From Clostridia bacterium (GTDB lineage Bacteria; Bacillota; Clostridia; Christensenellales; CAG-138): a DNA stretch of 64,000 bases. The DNA is taken from the NCBI GenBank assembly GCA_017395105.1, contig JAFPWD010000023.1, positions 1-64,000 of the forward strand, written 5' to 3'. The notes beneath the pieces were generated by a model that was not told the origin of the DNA, made no database searches, and was given only the letters and a program-made list of their open reading frames with translations. This document shows, piece after piece, positions 16,654-25,382 of the stretch. Both the position numbers and the translations under genes were made by a program. Numbering within the stretch: the stretch's first letter is position 1; each line of letters begins with the position of its first letter.

Positions 16654-18245
16654 TACTTTCTACCTCCGCCACTGTCAGAAGAGAGGGAAATACGCGGGTC
16701 GTACTTGGCAAGCAGCAGGTCGCCGAGTATCTGGCCTGTGATGGCGATCGTGGTGATGATAAGAACCATCGCAACGATGACCGCGTTGTCGTGCGAGTTG
16801 ATGGAGTTGATAAGAAGTCCGCCAACGCCGGGAACGCCGTACACGCGCTCGGTCATAAGAGCACCGGTGAGACAGAACAGAATGCTGCCCGGTATGCCGT
16901 GAACGAGATAGATGAATGCGTTCCGAGCAATGTGCTTGTTGTAGATCTCCTTCTCGCTCATACCTTCGGCGCGTGCGAACTTGACGTAATCCGAGTTCAT
17001 CTGGTCGATCATGTAGCGGCGGGTCCACTTCATGAGAGAGCCGATGGAGCCGAGTGAAAGCGAGATGGTGGGAAGAATGTATGCAAGGATCTTGGCATCC
17101 GCAGGCGCAGTTGCAAACTTATAGGGAAGCTTGAAAACGCTGGTGCCGATGAACGCAACGATGAAGATGTACGCAAGGGAGGGAACGGCGGAGATGAAAA
17201 CGATGTACGCCTTGCCGAGCTTATCCACGAGCTTATCCTTCTTGCGCGCCATCAAAATACCGATGGCAACGCCGAGCAGGTAGGAGATGAATACCGAGAT
17301 AAGACCGATAACGAAGGAGTTTCCGAGCATGGAAAGACCTGTTTTTTTGTAGTTATAGACGGTGTATCTGTCGTTGAAGTTCTCCTGATCCGCCGGATTT
17401 ACGGTGTCCGAGGAGTTATATTGCAGCGAATGGAAATCGATTGCGGTCTCTTCCCACTCATCGGTTCCGACCTTTGCCGGGAACTGCTGGAGTGTTTTCT
17501 TCAGATCGCCTGTTTTCTCGGAAATAACCGAGGTGATCTCCTGTCCGCGATATGTCGTATAGGAAGTGCCGAAGTTTAAGTGCAGGAAGTTCTGATGTAT
17601 GAACGGGAAGCGTTCATCGAAATACAGCAGATACTTATGCTGGGTGCCCGATCCAACGAGAGCAAAGCCCGCCCATGAATAGGGATCCTTTTCAAATCTG
17701 ATGTAGCGATCGGTGAGCCTCTCGTCCTTGACCATGTTCTTGGTTTCAACGGTCACAAGGCTTGTGAAATAGCTCCATAATCTGGAGAAAACGGATTTTT
17801 CGTGCGAAGCGATGAGATAGGCTCTGCCGCCCGGCTTCATGCCGCCGTTTGAATAGTTGACGGGAGCCATATAAACGATGTCATCGCCCTTATACTTTTC
17901 CTTGAATTCCTGAACGCTTGCGTTGGATTCATAGGTGTCGGGGTTCTTTATTGCATCGCGGTCAGCGATGTAATCCGGCTGGCTTTCGTAGCCTTCGCCG
18001 TATTTAGCAGTGTACTTTTCTTTCAAAAAGCTGGCGTAATCAACATAGGTGAGATAACCGTATTTCTGGAACATGGTATACTCATACATTTTCTGGTCGT
18101 TGAGCGCTTTTTTGGTCCACATATCATCGGTTTCGAAGATAACGTTTCTTTTGATAAGCGAATAAACGAGCAGCATAACTATGCCAACGACTACGATCAG
18201 CGAGAATATGGAGAAAAGTATGCGCTTAAGCAAATATTTACCCAT
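16653..18245 (-). CDS. oppB: oligopeptide ABC transporter permease OppB with a large extracytoplasmic insertion
   Basis: OppB normally has about 310 residues; this has 530. Helix 1 is at residues 8-30 (FSIFSLIVVVGIVMLLVYSL). A soluble region of about 260 residues follows, and membrane helices resume near residue 300 (MLGNSFVIGLISVFISYLLG). The C-terminal permease core is normal, with the EAA-type loop DYVKFARAEGMSEKEIYNKH and VYGVPGVGGLLINSI. By the positive-inside rule the inserted part should be outside the membrane, facing the binding protein. No strong ribosome-binding site precedes ATG 18245, so translation may depend on structure in the 283-nt gap after oppA. The insertion is unusual and parallels the one in OppD. 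Confidence 0.9.
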   Translation of the reverse strand: MGKYLLKRILFSIFSLIVVVGIVMLLVYSLIKRNVIFETDDMWTKKALNDQKMYEYTMFQKYGYLTYVDYASFLKEKYTAKYGEGYESQPDYIADRDAIKNPDTYESNASVQEFKEKYKGDDIVYMAPVNYSNGGMKPGGRAYLIASHEKSVFSRLWSYFTSLVTVETKNMVKDERLTDRYIRFEKDPYSWAGFALVGSGTQHKYLLYFDERFPFIHQNFLHLNFGTSYTTYRGQEITSVISEKTGDLKKTLQQFPAKVGTDEWEETAIDFHSLQYNSSDTVNPADQENFNDRYTVYNYKKTGLSMLGNSFVIGLISVFISYLLGVAIGILMARKKDKLVDKLGKAYIVFISAVPSLAYIFIVAFIGTSVFKLPYKFATAPADAKILAYILPTISLSLGSIGSLMKWTRRYMIDQMNSDYVKFARAEGMSEKEIYNKHIARNAFIYLVHGIPGSILFCLTGALMTERVYGVPGVGGLLINSINSHDNAVIVAMVLIITTIAITGQILGDLLLAKYDPRISLSSDSGGGRK

Positions 18246-18528
18246 AAGCTGTTACTATGAGTACGGCGCAAGGCCGTAATCTCCCTCTCATTAAGATTTG
18301 AATTTGGTCTTGACGTGCGCAAAGAAATGAAAGACGCGCGATTTTCAAGGCATTTCTTTAAACCCTGATGCTTGGGCAAAAGAAAGGGGGAAAATGCTTA
18401 GCGGCCGATGAACGGCAGGTGCGGGAAGCTCTCCCATATTACGGTATTTGCATCCGTTCATCTAACTGATAAGCATATAGGGGGTTACCCCCCCTATATG
18501 CATGCGGTTATAGCCGCCTAATTAAGAA
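18246..18528 (-). promoter_or_regulatory. oppA-oppB intergenic region with a stable hairpin
   Basis: This 283-nt gap holds a near-perfect hairpin at 18473-18501 (GCATATAGGGGG against CCCCCCTATATGC with a short loop), 28 bp after the oppA stop, and a smaller GCGG/CCGC hairpin beside it. No T-run follows, so it is more likely an RNA-stabilising or processing element that leaves extra oppA message than a full terminator. A second promoter for oppB was not identified. Confidence 0.5.
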
Positions 18529-20721
18529 TTAGAAGAGGCCGATGACCTTGGTCATGTAGCCGGCACCGCGGCTGAGGAAGGTGTTGAGGTAGGTGCAGGG
18601 ATCACCGAAGTCGGGGCCCCAACCGGAACCGTAGAACATGTCGAAGTTACCGGCTTCACCGTTCCTTGCGCGATAGCCACAGGGATAGAACTCTTCCTGA
18701 GCGTTCTCAGCCTTGATGAGGTCAACGATAACGCGGTCTGCGCCAAGGGTTTCCTCGACCTTTGCCTTGTAGGCAGCAGCCTGGTTGGAGTTGGTCTCGG
18801 AGGTGCCGAGGTAAACGATGTCGATGTGGATGGGCCAGGTGACGGAATCGCCGAGAGCCTCAACGGCCTTCTCGAGATGTGCCTTAGCCTCGGTGGGATG
18901 GAACCAGCCGTTTACGCCGTCATGGACGTCGATGGGCATGTTGTACTTCTCTTTTACATAGTACTGAACCATGTCGCCATAGTAGGTGGCTGCCGGGAAG
19001 GTGTGGCCGTCAGCATCGGTCTGATCGCTGGAGAGCCATACGAACTCGGGATGGGTGTACATGTTGCGCAGAGAGGTAAGAGCGAGATCTTCGCCGCGGG
19101 AAACCGCGTTGTAGGTCTTCTTGTCGAAGGAATACTGAACCGCAAGACGGAAGTCCTGGTTGAGCATCGCGATGTGGGTGTCGATCTTCTGATCCTCGGT
19201 GTGAGTGGAAGCGCAAGCGCCGCTCTCAAGCTTGAAGGTACCGCGGTTGAGGTTCAGACCGCCGAAGTAGGTGATGGAGGTGGTGTCGGTGATGTAGGCG
19301 TACTTGTCGAAGTTGCCGTCCTTCTGAGCCTGCTCGAGCAGACCGTTGGTGGCGCCGAGGCCAACAGCGGGGTAGATGCCGTTTACGCAGTCATTGTAGA
19401 ACGCAAGGGGGTTGGAGCCGTCATCGAAGACCCACTTGATGGAGTTAAGGGTAACGTTGTCCTTGTTCCAGTAGTTCTCGTTCTTAACAACGAGGATCTC
19501 GGACTGGGGATTCAGCTTCTGGATAAGGAAGGGACCGCAGTAAACCTGGGAAGAAACGTCGGTGTTCAGACCGAAGGTGTACTTGGTGGTGTCCTGGCTT
19601 GCTTCGGCGTATGCATCCTTGCCGTAAACGCCGCCGCGGCTCTCGTAGAAGCTCTTGCACATGGGCAGGAACATCGAGTAGGTGAGCATGGTCATGAAGT
19701 AGGTGGTGGGCTTCTCAAGGGTGATCTGGAGAGTGTAGTCGTCTACAGCCTTGAAGCCGACTGCGTCGAAGCTGCCGCCTTCCTTGTTGTACTCCTTAAC
19801 GCCTACGATGATGCCCTCAACGAGCTCCTCAAGACCTGCCTCAACGTCGAGCATGTGGTTGAAGCCGGCAACAAAGTCGTGAGCGGTGACTTCCGCGACC
19901 TCACGGCCTTCGGAGGTGTACCACTTAGCGCCCTTGCGGATGTGGAAGGTGTAGGTGAGACCGTCCGCGGACTCTTCCCAGCTCTCGGCAAGAGCGGGGG
20001 TGAGAACGCCGAGGTTGTTGTACTGAACGAGACCCTCAACGGTGTTGACGGTGATCTCGGTGTCAGCCTGGGAGCTGGTGTTGAACCAGTCGATGGTGGT
20101 GGGCGCGGTGGAGAAGGTGAGGTTGTACTCATTCTTCAGGGTGTGGCCCTTGCCGGTCAGGTAAGCGGCGGGATCGTAGGTGCCGTTGCCTTCCATAGCG
20201 TTGCGCCACTGCTCGAGCAGCTCAGCGCGCTCTTCCTTGGTGATGAACTCATCGGAGATAACGAGGCCGAAGAAACGGTCGTCATCGTTGCCCCACTGAA
20301 CGTAAGGAACGGTGCGGGGAGCAACGCGGCTGATCTGATAGGTGCCGCCCTGGGTGGTGGTGGGGATCATGACGCCGGTGCTGAGAAGATAAGCTTCCGC
20401 CTGAGCGTAGAGAACGAACTTCTCATCGGGGGTGGCGGCCGCCTCAGCGGTGTGCATCATTTCCTCGAACTTAGCGAGAACGAGATCGTAGATCTCCTCA
20501 TCGTCCGCACGAACGTAGCTGGTGGGACGAACGAAGGGGGTGGGAGCGGGAGTCTCCTCGGCGGGAGGGTTGGTTACTTCACCCTCGGGAGTCTGGGTGG
20601 GTTCGCCGGGAACGTCGGTGGCGGGAGCAGGGGTGTTGGTGCCCTGATCCTTGGGGGTGCAGGCTGCTACCATGGAAAGAGCCATGATCGCAACGAGTAC
20701 CAGTGCGATAAACTTCTTCAT
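18529..20721 (-). CDS. oppA: oligopeptide-binding lipoprotein OppA
   Basis: The 730-residue precursor has a lipoprotein signal ending MALSMVAAC, with Cys21 as the lipidation site. A Pro/Thr-rich linker (about residues 25-65) follows, then a family 5 extracellular solute-binding protein with features such as ESADGLTYTFHIRKGAKWYT and VDDYTLQITLEKPTTYF. It captures peptides and delivers them to OppBC. ATG 20721 was chosen over an upstream frame start because AGGAGG lies 7 bp before it and the signal peptide begins there. At 730 residues it is larger than the usual 540, with the extra length near the N-terminus and in loops. It is first in the opp operon. Confidence 0.9.
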   Translation of the reverse strand: MKKFIALVLVAIMALSMVAACTPKDQGTNTPAPATDVPGEPTQTPEGEVTNPPAEETPAPTPFVRPTSYVRADDEEIYDLVLAKFEEMMHTAEAAATPDEKFVLYAQAEAYLLSTGVMIPTTTQGGTYQISRVAPRTVPYVQWGNDDDRFFGLVISDEFITKEERAELLEQWRNAMEGNGTYDPAAYLTGKGHTLKNEYNLTFSTAPTTIDWFNTSSQADTEITVNTVEGLVQYNNLGVLTPALAESWEESADGLTYTFHIRKGAKWYTSEGREVAEVTAHDFVAGFNHMLDVEAGLEELVEGIIVGVKEYNKEGGSFDAVGFKAVDDYTLQITLEKPTTYFMTMLTYSMFLPMCKSFYESRGGVYGKDAYAEASQDTTKYTFGLNTDVSSQVYCGPFLIQKLNPQSEILVVKNENYWNKDNVTLNSIKWVFDDGSNPLAFYNDCVNGIYPAVGLGATNGLLEQAQKDGNFDKYAYITDTTSITYFGGLNLNRGTFKLESGACASTHTEDQKIDTHIAMLNQDFRLAVQYSFDKKTYNAVSRGEDLALTSLRNMYTHPEFVWLSSDQTDADGHTFPAATYYGDMVQYYVKEKYNMPIDVHDGVNGWFHPTEAKAHLEKAVEALGDSVTWPIHIDIVYLGTSETNSNQAAAYKAKVEETLGADRVIVDLIKAENAQEEFYPCGYRARNGEAGNFDMFYGSGWGPDFGDPCTYLNTFLSRGAGYMTKVIGLF

Positions 20722-21217
20722 ATCTATCCTCCTACATAATATTATTGCATAACCGAGCCCAAAATAGCTATAGTATATGCAACATAGGATACCTAATAAT
20801 ATCATTAACTTCCAAGAAATGCAATACCTTTTGCGTATTTTGAATAATTTTTTCTTTAATTTATGTGTTTGAAATAGTTTGTATGCCTGTTTTTAAATGT
20901 ATTTTTTCTGTCATTTGGGCATTTGCAACGGCTCCTTCAAGGCTGTTCCGCCCATTTTTGCCGCCTCGAGGCATTTTCACCCACCTGCCCAAGCTATTCC
21001 TTTGCCTGCAGATAATATCCGCGCAACAGATTTATGCGATATATCATCTCCCATTCGGCGGTGTGGAGGCAAACGGGCTGTGCAAGAATGAATGCAAAAA
21101 CAAATATGTTGAAATACCGACCCGAAATGAGTTATAATCTTTTAGTCGGCACTGCGCTGCCGTGCCGATGCGCTCCCTCAACGACGAAGCCACAGTACAA
21201 AGGAAAGAAATATTATT
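20722..21217. other. intergenic region upstream of oppA; one short open frame
   Basis: This 496-bp gap separates divergent oppA and the NlpC/P60 gene. The left 130 bp are AT-rich and contain possible -10 elements for oppA (TATACT in GCATATACTATAG), but no clear -35. A 37-codon minus-strand frame (20974-20861) starts MPRGGKNGRNSLEG and has AGGTGGGTG as a possible ribosome-binding site; it is unrecognised and doubtful. A TATAAT at 21134-21139 points toward the plus-strand gene. No other structure was seen. Confidence 0.3.
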
Positions 21218-22588
21218 ATGCATCCGCATTCCGTAAAAAATGCTTTGAAAATCCGAAACACCCTGCCGAGACCGCGCTTTTTCGCGCTTTTTTGCGCCGC
21301 GCTTATGTTTGCGCTTGCCGCTCTTGCCTGCGCTCCATCCAAGCCTTCGGTGAACGGCGGCACCCACTCCCCCGCTCCGACCGGCACAGCAACTTCGACC
21401 GACACAGCCGCTCCGTTCGGCACCCACTCCCCCGCGCCTTCCGATGCGCCATCCCCCGCGCCAACGGATACCGCAGGCCCCACCGCCGAGTCCACGCCCG
21501 AGAGCGGCTCCGAAAAGCTTGTTGCGAAATATCTTGGCATACTCGGCTACGGCAGCGTGACAGCCGATGAGGTCAAAAAGGACGGCGCAAGGCTCTTCCG
21601 TTTCCTTTCAGACGACGAAGAGCTGCTGTTTGCGGTAAAAAACGATGCTGAGTTCACCGTTCAAAACAAGCTTTACGAGGGCTATGAATACGAGCTGACG
21701 GTCGAAAACGAAACGGTGCTCGAAGCCGCTCCCGCATTTGAACTCAACGACAGCGAAGCTTCCCTCGTTTCGTACAAGCCCGGTGAAGGAACGCTCAAAA
21801 ACCTGCTTGCAGCGGCGATGCAGCCCGTTGGTCACACGCTGTACGTTTACGGCGGCGGCTGGAATTGGCAGGACGACGGCGCTTCGGCGCTCACAAGGCG
21901 AACGGCTGCGCCGCGCACTTGGCGCGAATTCTTCCTCGGGCAGGATGCGAATTATTCCTATAAGAATGAAGCTTCGCCCGAAACGAGCTATTATCCCTTT
22001 GGCGGCTGGATAGAATACTTCTATGCCGGGCTCGATTGCTCCGGCTACCTCGGGCGGACGGTTTACTGCACGCTCGAATCCCGTGACGGCGGCGCAGGCT
22101 GCGTTTTCAAATCCACCGATATTGCAAAAACGCTTTCCTCCATGGGCTACGGCGCTTTCAGCTCCGATAAGCTTGAAAACGGCGGCACCAAGCTTCAAAG
22201 CGGCGATATAGTGAGCTTCAAGGGACATGCCTACCTCGTGCTCGGCCGCTGCGAGGACGGAAGCCTCGTTATACTGCACTCCTCCCCCACTCCCTCGAGA
22301 ACGGGCAGCAAGGGCGGCGGCGTTCAGCTAAGCGCGCTCGACCCGAACGGAAAAGGCGGCGGCATGGCGCTTGCGCTCGTCAAGCGGTATACCGAAAGGT
22401 ACTATCCCGAGTGGTATGAAAGGTATGAGAATATCACGGTGCCGTACTCGACTTACATCGACTTTGAGCGCAGCGGCAATGCGGGCTTCTTCCGTTGGAG
22501 CTTGGACGGCAGCGGCGTGCTCACCGACCCGGACGGCATCCTTGGCATGAGCGCCGATGAGATACTATCTCTGCTGTTCGGCAAGTAA
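21218..22588 (+). CDS. NlpC/P60-like lipoprotein
   Basis: The 456-residue precursor has a lipoprotein signal (FCAALMFALAALAC, lipid Cys near residue 34), then a Ser/Thr/Pro-rich spacer with repeated GTHSPAPT units (about residues 43-95). The C-terminal half contains NlpC/P60 catalytic signatures: GLDCSGYLGRTVYC (nucleophile Cys), GDIVSFKGHAYLVLGR (His) and LVILHSSPTP (third polar residue). Such enzymes cut peptide bonds in cell-wall stem peptides. It is anchored outside the membrane and is monocistronic, ending at a terminator shared with pckA. Ribosome-binding site AAAGGAAAG precedes the ATG. Hydrolase assignment is from motifs only. Confidence 0.7.
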   Translation: MHPHSVKNALKIRNTLPRPRFFALFCAALMFALAALACAPSKPSVNGGTHSPAPTGTATSTDTAAPFGTHSPAPSDAPSPAPTDTAGPTAESTPESGSEKLVAKYLGILGYGSVTADEVKKDGARLFRFLSDDEELLFAVKNDAEFTVQNKLYEGYEYELTVENETVLEAAPAFELNDSEASLVSYKPGEGTLKNLLAAAMQPVGHTLYVYGGGWNWQDDGASALTRRTAAPRTWREFFLGQDANYSYKNEASPETSYYPFGGWIEYFYAGLDCSGYLGRTVYCTLESRDGGAGCVFKSTDIAKTLSSMGYGAFSSDKLENGGTKLQSGDIVSFKGHAYLVLGRCEDGSLVILHSSPTPSRTGSKGGGVQLSALDPNGKGGGMALALVKRYTERYYPEWYERYENITVPYSTYIDFERSGNAGFFRWSLDGSGVLTDPDGILGMSADEILSLLFGK

Positions 22589-22636
22589 GCTCAAGCGGGC
22601 TTTATCGAGCCTTTTGGGTCCCATACGATACATCAA

Positions 22637-22671
22637 AAGCGCAGACCGGGCAAAAGCCTCGATCTGCGCTT
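22637..22671. terminator. bidirectional terminator between NlpC/P60 gene and pckA
   Basis: AAGCGCAGA and TCTGCGCTT form a 9-bp stem around a 17-nt loop between two converging genes. On the plus strand it is followed by ATTTTCTT. Confidence 0.6.
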
Positions 22672-22690
22672 ATTTTCTTACGGTTACAGC

Positions 22691-24265
22691 TTATTTCGCC
22701 TTGGGGCCCGCGGCTATGATGTTTTCGGGCATGTTGTCGTACTTACCGAAGTTCTTAACGAACATATTGGCAAGCTCCTGCGCCGCCTTGTCGTAGGCTT
22801 CCTTATCGGCCCACATCTCGCGGGGATCGAGCACCTCATCCGGCACGTTTTCGCAGGTCTTGGGCACCATAACGTTGAAGATGGGATGCAGGTTGTATTC
22901 AACGTCGTTCAGCTTGCCCTCGAGCGCAGCGGTGACCATGGCGCGGGTGTACTTGATCTTCATGCGGCTGCCAACGCCGTAGGGGCCGCCGGACCAGCCT
23001 GTGTTGATGAGGAACACGTTTGCGCCGTGCTCGTCGATCTTCTTGCCGAGCATCTCGGCATATACCGAGGGATGCATGGGAAGGAAGGGAGCGCCGAAGC
23101 AGGTGGAGAAGGTGGCCTGAGGCTCCTTGATGCCGCGCTCGGTGCCTGCGAGCTTGCTGGTGTAGCCGGAAACGAAGTGATACTTCGCCATATCCTTGGT
23201 CAGCTTCGCGATGGGGGGCAGAACGCCGAAGGCATCCGCCGTCAGGAAGATAACGGTCTTGGGGTTGCTGCCAACGCCGGGGATGACGCAGTTCGGAATG
23301 AACTCCACGGGGTACGCCACGCGGGTGTTCTCGGTGATGGATGCATCGTTGAAATCGAGCTCACGGCTCTCCTCGTCCATAATGACGTTTTCAACGACAG
23401 CGCCGAAGCGGATCGCGTTCCAGATCTCGGGCTCGTTTTCCTTGGAGAGATTGATGCACTTTGCGTAGCAGCCGCCCTCGAAGTTGAAAACGCCGTTATC
23501 GCTCCAGCCGTGCTCGTCGTCACCGATGAGCCAGCGGTTGGGGTCGGCGGAGAGGGTGGTCTTGCCGGTGCCGGAGAGGCCGAAGAACAGCGCCGCATCG
23601 CCGTCGTTGCCGATATTGGCGGAGCAGTGCATCGGGAAAACGCCCTGCTGCGGCATGAGGTAGTTCATAACGGAGAACATGCCCTTCTTGATCTCGCCGG
23701 AATACTTGGAGCAGGCCACGGTAACTCGCTTTTTCTCGAAGTCGAGGATGATGGCAGCCTCGGAATGCACGCCGTCCTTCTCAGGATCGCACTTGAAGCC
23801 GGGGGTGCAGAGCACGGTGAACTCGGGCTTGAAGGAGTCAAGCCTGTCCTTCTCGATGCGAACGAAGGCCTGGGTGGCAAACAGCGCGCTCGCAGCGTTT
23901 TCGCATACAACGCGGATGGGAAGCGCATACTTGGGGTCGGCACCAACGAAGCCGTCCACAACAAAGACCTCGCGATTCTGCATATAGGCACACATCTTAT
24001 TATAGATATTATCCGCCCTTTCGCGGCTGATAGGCACATTTATCTTGCCCCAGTCGATCGTGTCATGAACCGAGGGAACGTCCACAACGTAGCGATCATC
24101 GGGGGAACGGCCGGTGTATTTGCCGGTTTTGATTACCAGCGCGCCGGTTTTGCTGAGCTTGCCCTCGCCGCGGGCGACTGCGCGCTCGGTGAGCTCGGCG
24201 GGGGAAAGGTTGCGGTGGATCGCGGTGGGATCGTAGATACCCATTGCTTCAAGATACGCTTTCAT
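22691..24265 (-). CDS. pckA: phosphoenolpyruvate carboxykinase (ATP)
   Basis: The 524-residue protein is full length for the ATP-dependent enzyme. Motifs include GALVIKTGKYTGRSPDDRYVV at the N-terminus, the kinase P-loop GLSGTGKTTLSADP, the metal-binding DDEHGWSDNGVFNFEGGCYAK and NTGWSGGPYGVG. It interconverts oxaloacetate plus ATP with PEP, CO2 and ADP. In fermenting Clostridia it often runs in the carboxylating direction. It is a single gene with AAAGGAG 10 bp before the ATG, behind the degV terminator. Confidence 0.97.
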   Translation of the reverse strand: MKAYLEAMGIYDPTAIHRNLSPAELTERAVARGEGKLSKTGALVIKTGKYTGRSPDDRYVVDVPSVHDTIDWGKINVPISRERADNIYNKMCAYMQNREVFVVDGFVGADPKYALPIRVVCENAASALFATQAFVRIEKDRLDSFKPEFTVLCTPGFKCDPEKDGVHSEAAIILDFEKKRVTVACSKYSGEIKKGMFSVMNYLMPQQGVFPMHCSANIGNDGDAALFFGLSGTGKTTLSADPNRWLIGDDEHGWSDNGVFNFEGGCYAKCINLSKENEPEIWNAIRFGAVVENVIMDEESRELDFNDASITENTRVAYPVEFIPNCVIPGVGSNPKTVIFLTADAFGVLPPIAKLTKDMAKYHFVSGYTSKLAGTERGIKEPQATFSTCFGAPFLPMHPSVYAEMLGKKIDEHGANVFLINTGWSGGPYGVGSRMKIKYTRAMVTAALEGKLNDVEYNLHPIFNVMVPKTCENVPDEVLDPREMWADKEAYDKAAQELANMFVKNFGKYDNMPENIIAAGPKAK

Positions 24266-24333
24266 TTTTCAATGCTCCTTTCAGCATTTGATTATGATAT
24301 GTTATGCGAAGATTTTTCGCAGGTATCGCGTGA

Positions 24334-24363
24334 TAATAAAATCATGCCCTTTTCGGGCATGAT
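24334..24363 (-). terminator. degV terminator
   Basis: ATCATGCCC-GAAA-GGGCATGAT, read on the minus strand, is followed directly by TTTTATTATC. It lies 7 bp past the degV stop. Confidence 0.85.
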
Positions 24364-24369
24364 CGCATA

Positions 24370-25227
24370 CTACTTGCGTATAAACAGTATTCCGAGGGTT
24401 CTCGGTCCGCAGTGGCTTGCAACCGTGCAGCCTGCGGTGGTGGGAATGACCTCGTCGAAATAGCCGAAGCTCTTTACGAGTTCCACGGCTTCTTCAACTA
24501 TTTCATTCGGCGTGTCGGTATAGGTAACGAAGATACGGTGCGGCCTGATATCGGCGCGCCCGTCGAGCTTGTCGTGAATATAGTTTTTAAGGCAGCGCTG
24601 CCATGAACCGCGGTACTTTTTGAAAACGCGCATACTGCCGTCCGCCACCTCAATGCCGGGGTGGAGCTGAAGTATGTTTGCGCCAAGCGCGGAAACCGCG
24701 GAGCAGCGGCCGCCCTTTACCATATAGTCGAGCCTGTCCAAAACAAAGCTGGTTTCGACCTTTGGAACTATCTCCTCATCGAGCTGTTTTTTTATCTCGG
24801 CACCGCTCATGCCCTTCTTAGCCATGTCCACAGCCTCGAGCACTACGTGCCCCACGCCGCTGGACAGATTCTTGGAGTCCACAACGAAAACGTTTTCAAA
24901 ATCCTCGGCGGCAAGCACAGCGTTGCTGTTGGAGGAGGAAAAGCCCGAACTGATCGTGATGAAAACGAGCTCGGAGCCGTCCGCCGTCATCTCACGGAAT
25001 ATGCCCTTCAGTCTTTCCACGGCCGGAGCTGCCGTCTGGGGCAGCTTATTGCTCTTTGAACAGCGCTCAAGAAGCTTGCGCATGGTGATATCCACGCCGT
25101 CGAGATACTCTTCCTCGTCTATGCGCACGTAAAGCGGCACAACAGTTATTCCGTTTTGTTTATAAAGATCGGTCTCCTTCACTTCGTTCAGAAGATCCGC
25201 AGTGCTGTCACAGCATATTTTTACCAT
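24370..25227 (-). CDS. DegV-family fatty-acid-binding protein
   Basis: This 285-residue DegV domain has the standard features: CCDSTADLLNEV at the N-terminus, VVPLYVRIDEEEYLDGVDIT, TAAPAVERLKGIFREM, the lipid-site ITISSGFSSSNSNAVLA, VFVVDSKNLSSGVGHVVLEA and KGGRCSAVSALGANILQLHPG. Members bind a fatty acid and many deliver it to fatty-acid kinase FakA for phosphorylation. No fakA is nearby. A good promoter lies at 25267-25295 and the gene ends at its own terminator, so it is monocistronic. Confidence 0.93.
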   Translation of the reverse strand: MVKICCDSTADLLNEVKETDLYKQNGITVVPLYVRIDEEEYLDGVDITMRKLLERCSKSNKLPQTAAPAVERLKGIFREMTADGSELVFITISSGFSSSNSNAVLAAEDFENVFVVDSKNLSSGVGHVVLEAVDMAKKGMSGAEIKKQLDEEIVPKVETSFVLDRLDYMVKGGRCSAVSALGANILQLHPGIEVADGSMRVFKKYRGSWQRCLKNYIHDKLDGRADIRPHRIFVTYTDTPNEIVEEAVELVKSFGYFDEVIPTTAGCTVASHCGPRTLGILFIRK

Positions 25228-25266
25228 TCTTAAAACTACTCCCGATAGTTTTCATATTTTACCCTA

Positions 25267-25295
25267 ATTCTACCACAGGCGCGGCAAGGTGTAAA
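25267..25295 (-). promoter_or_regulatory. degV promoter
   Basis: On the minus strand TTTACA (25295-25290), a 17-bp spacer and TAGAAT (25272-25267) form a housekeeping promoter about 40 bp before the start codon. Confidence 0.6.
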
Positions 25296-25382
25296 GAAGA
25301 ATGCTCGGCAATTTGCCCGCAAAAAGCAAATATACAAAATCAAATTGGGGAAATCCGTCGATTCTCTCCTTCCCCGCCGCTC

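Noticed and set aside
18826..20739. Long plus-strand open frame opposite oppA
   Set aside because: Val/Gly/Glu-rich shadow of a high-GC gene; the minus strand carries an unambiguous lipoprotein signal and binding-protein domain.
22886..24463. Long plus-strand open frame opposite pckA
   Set aside because: pckA on the minus strand has all enzyme motifs; the opposite frame has none.
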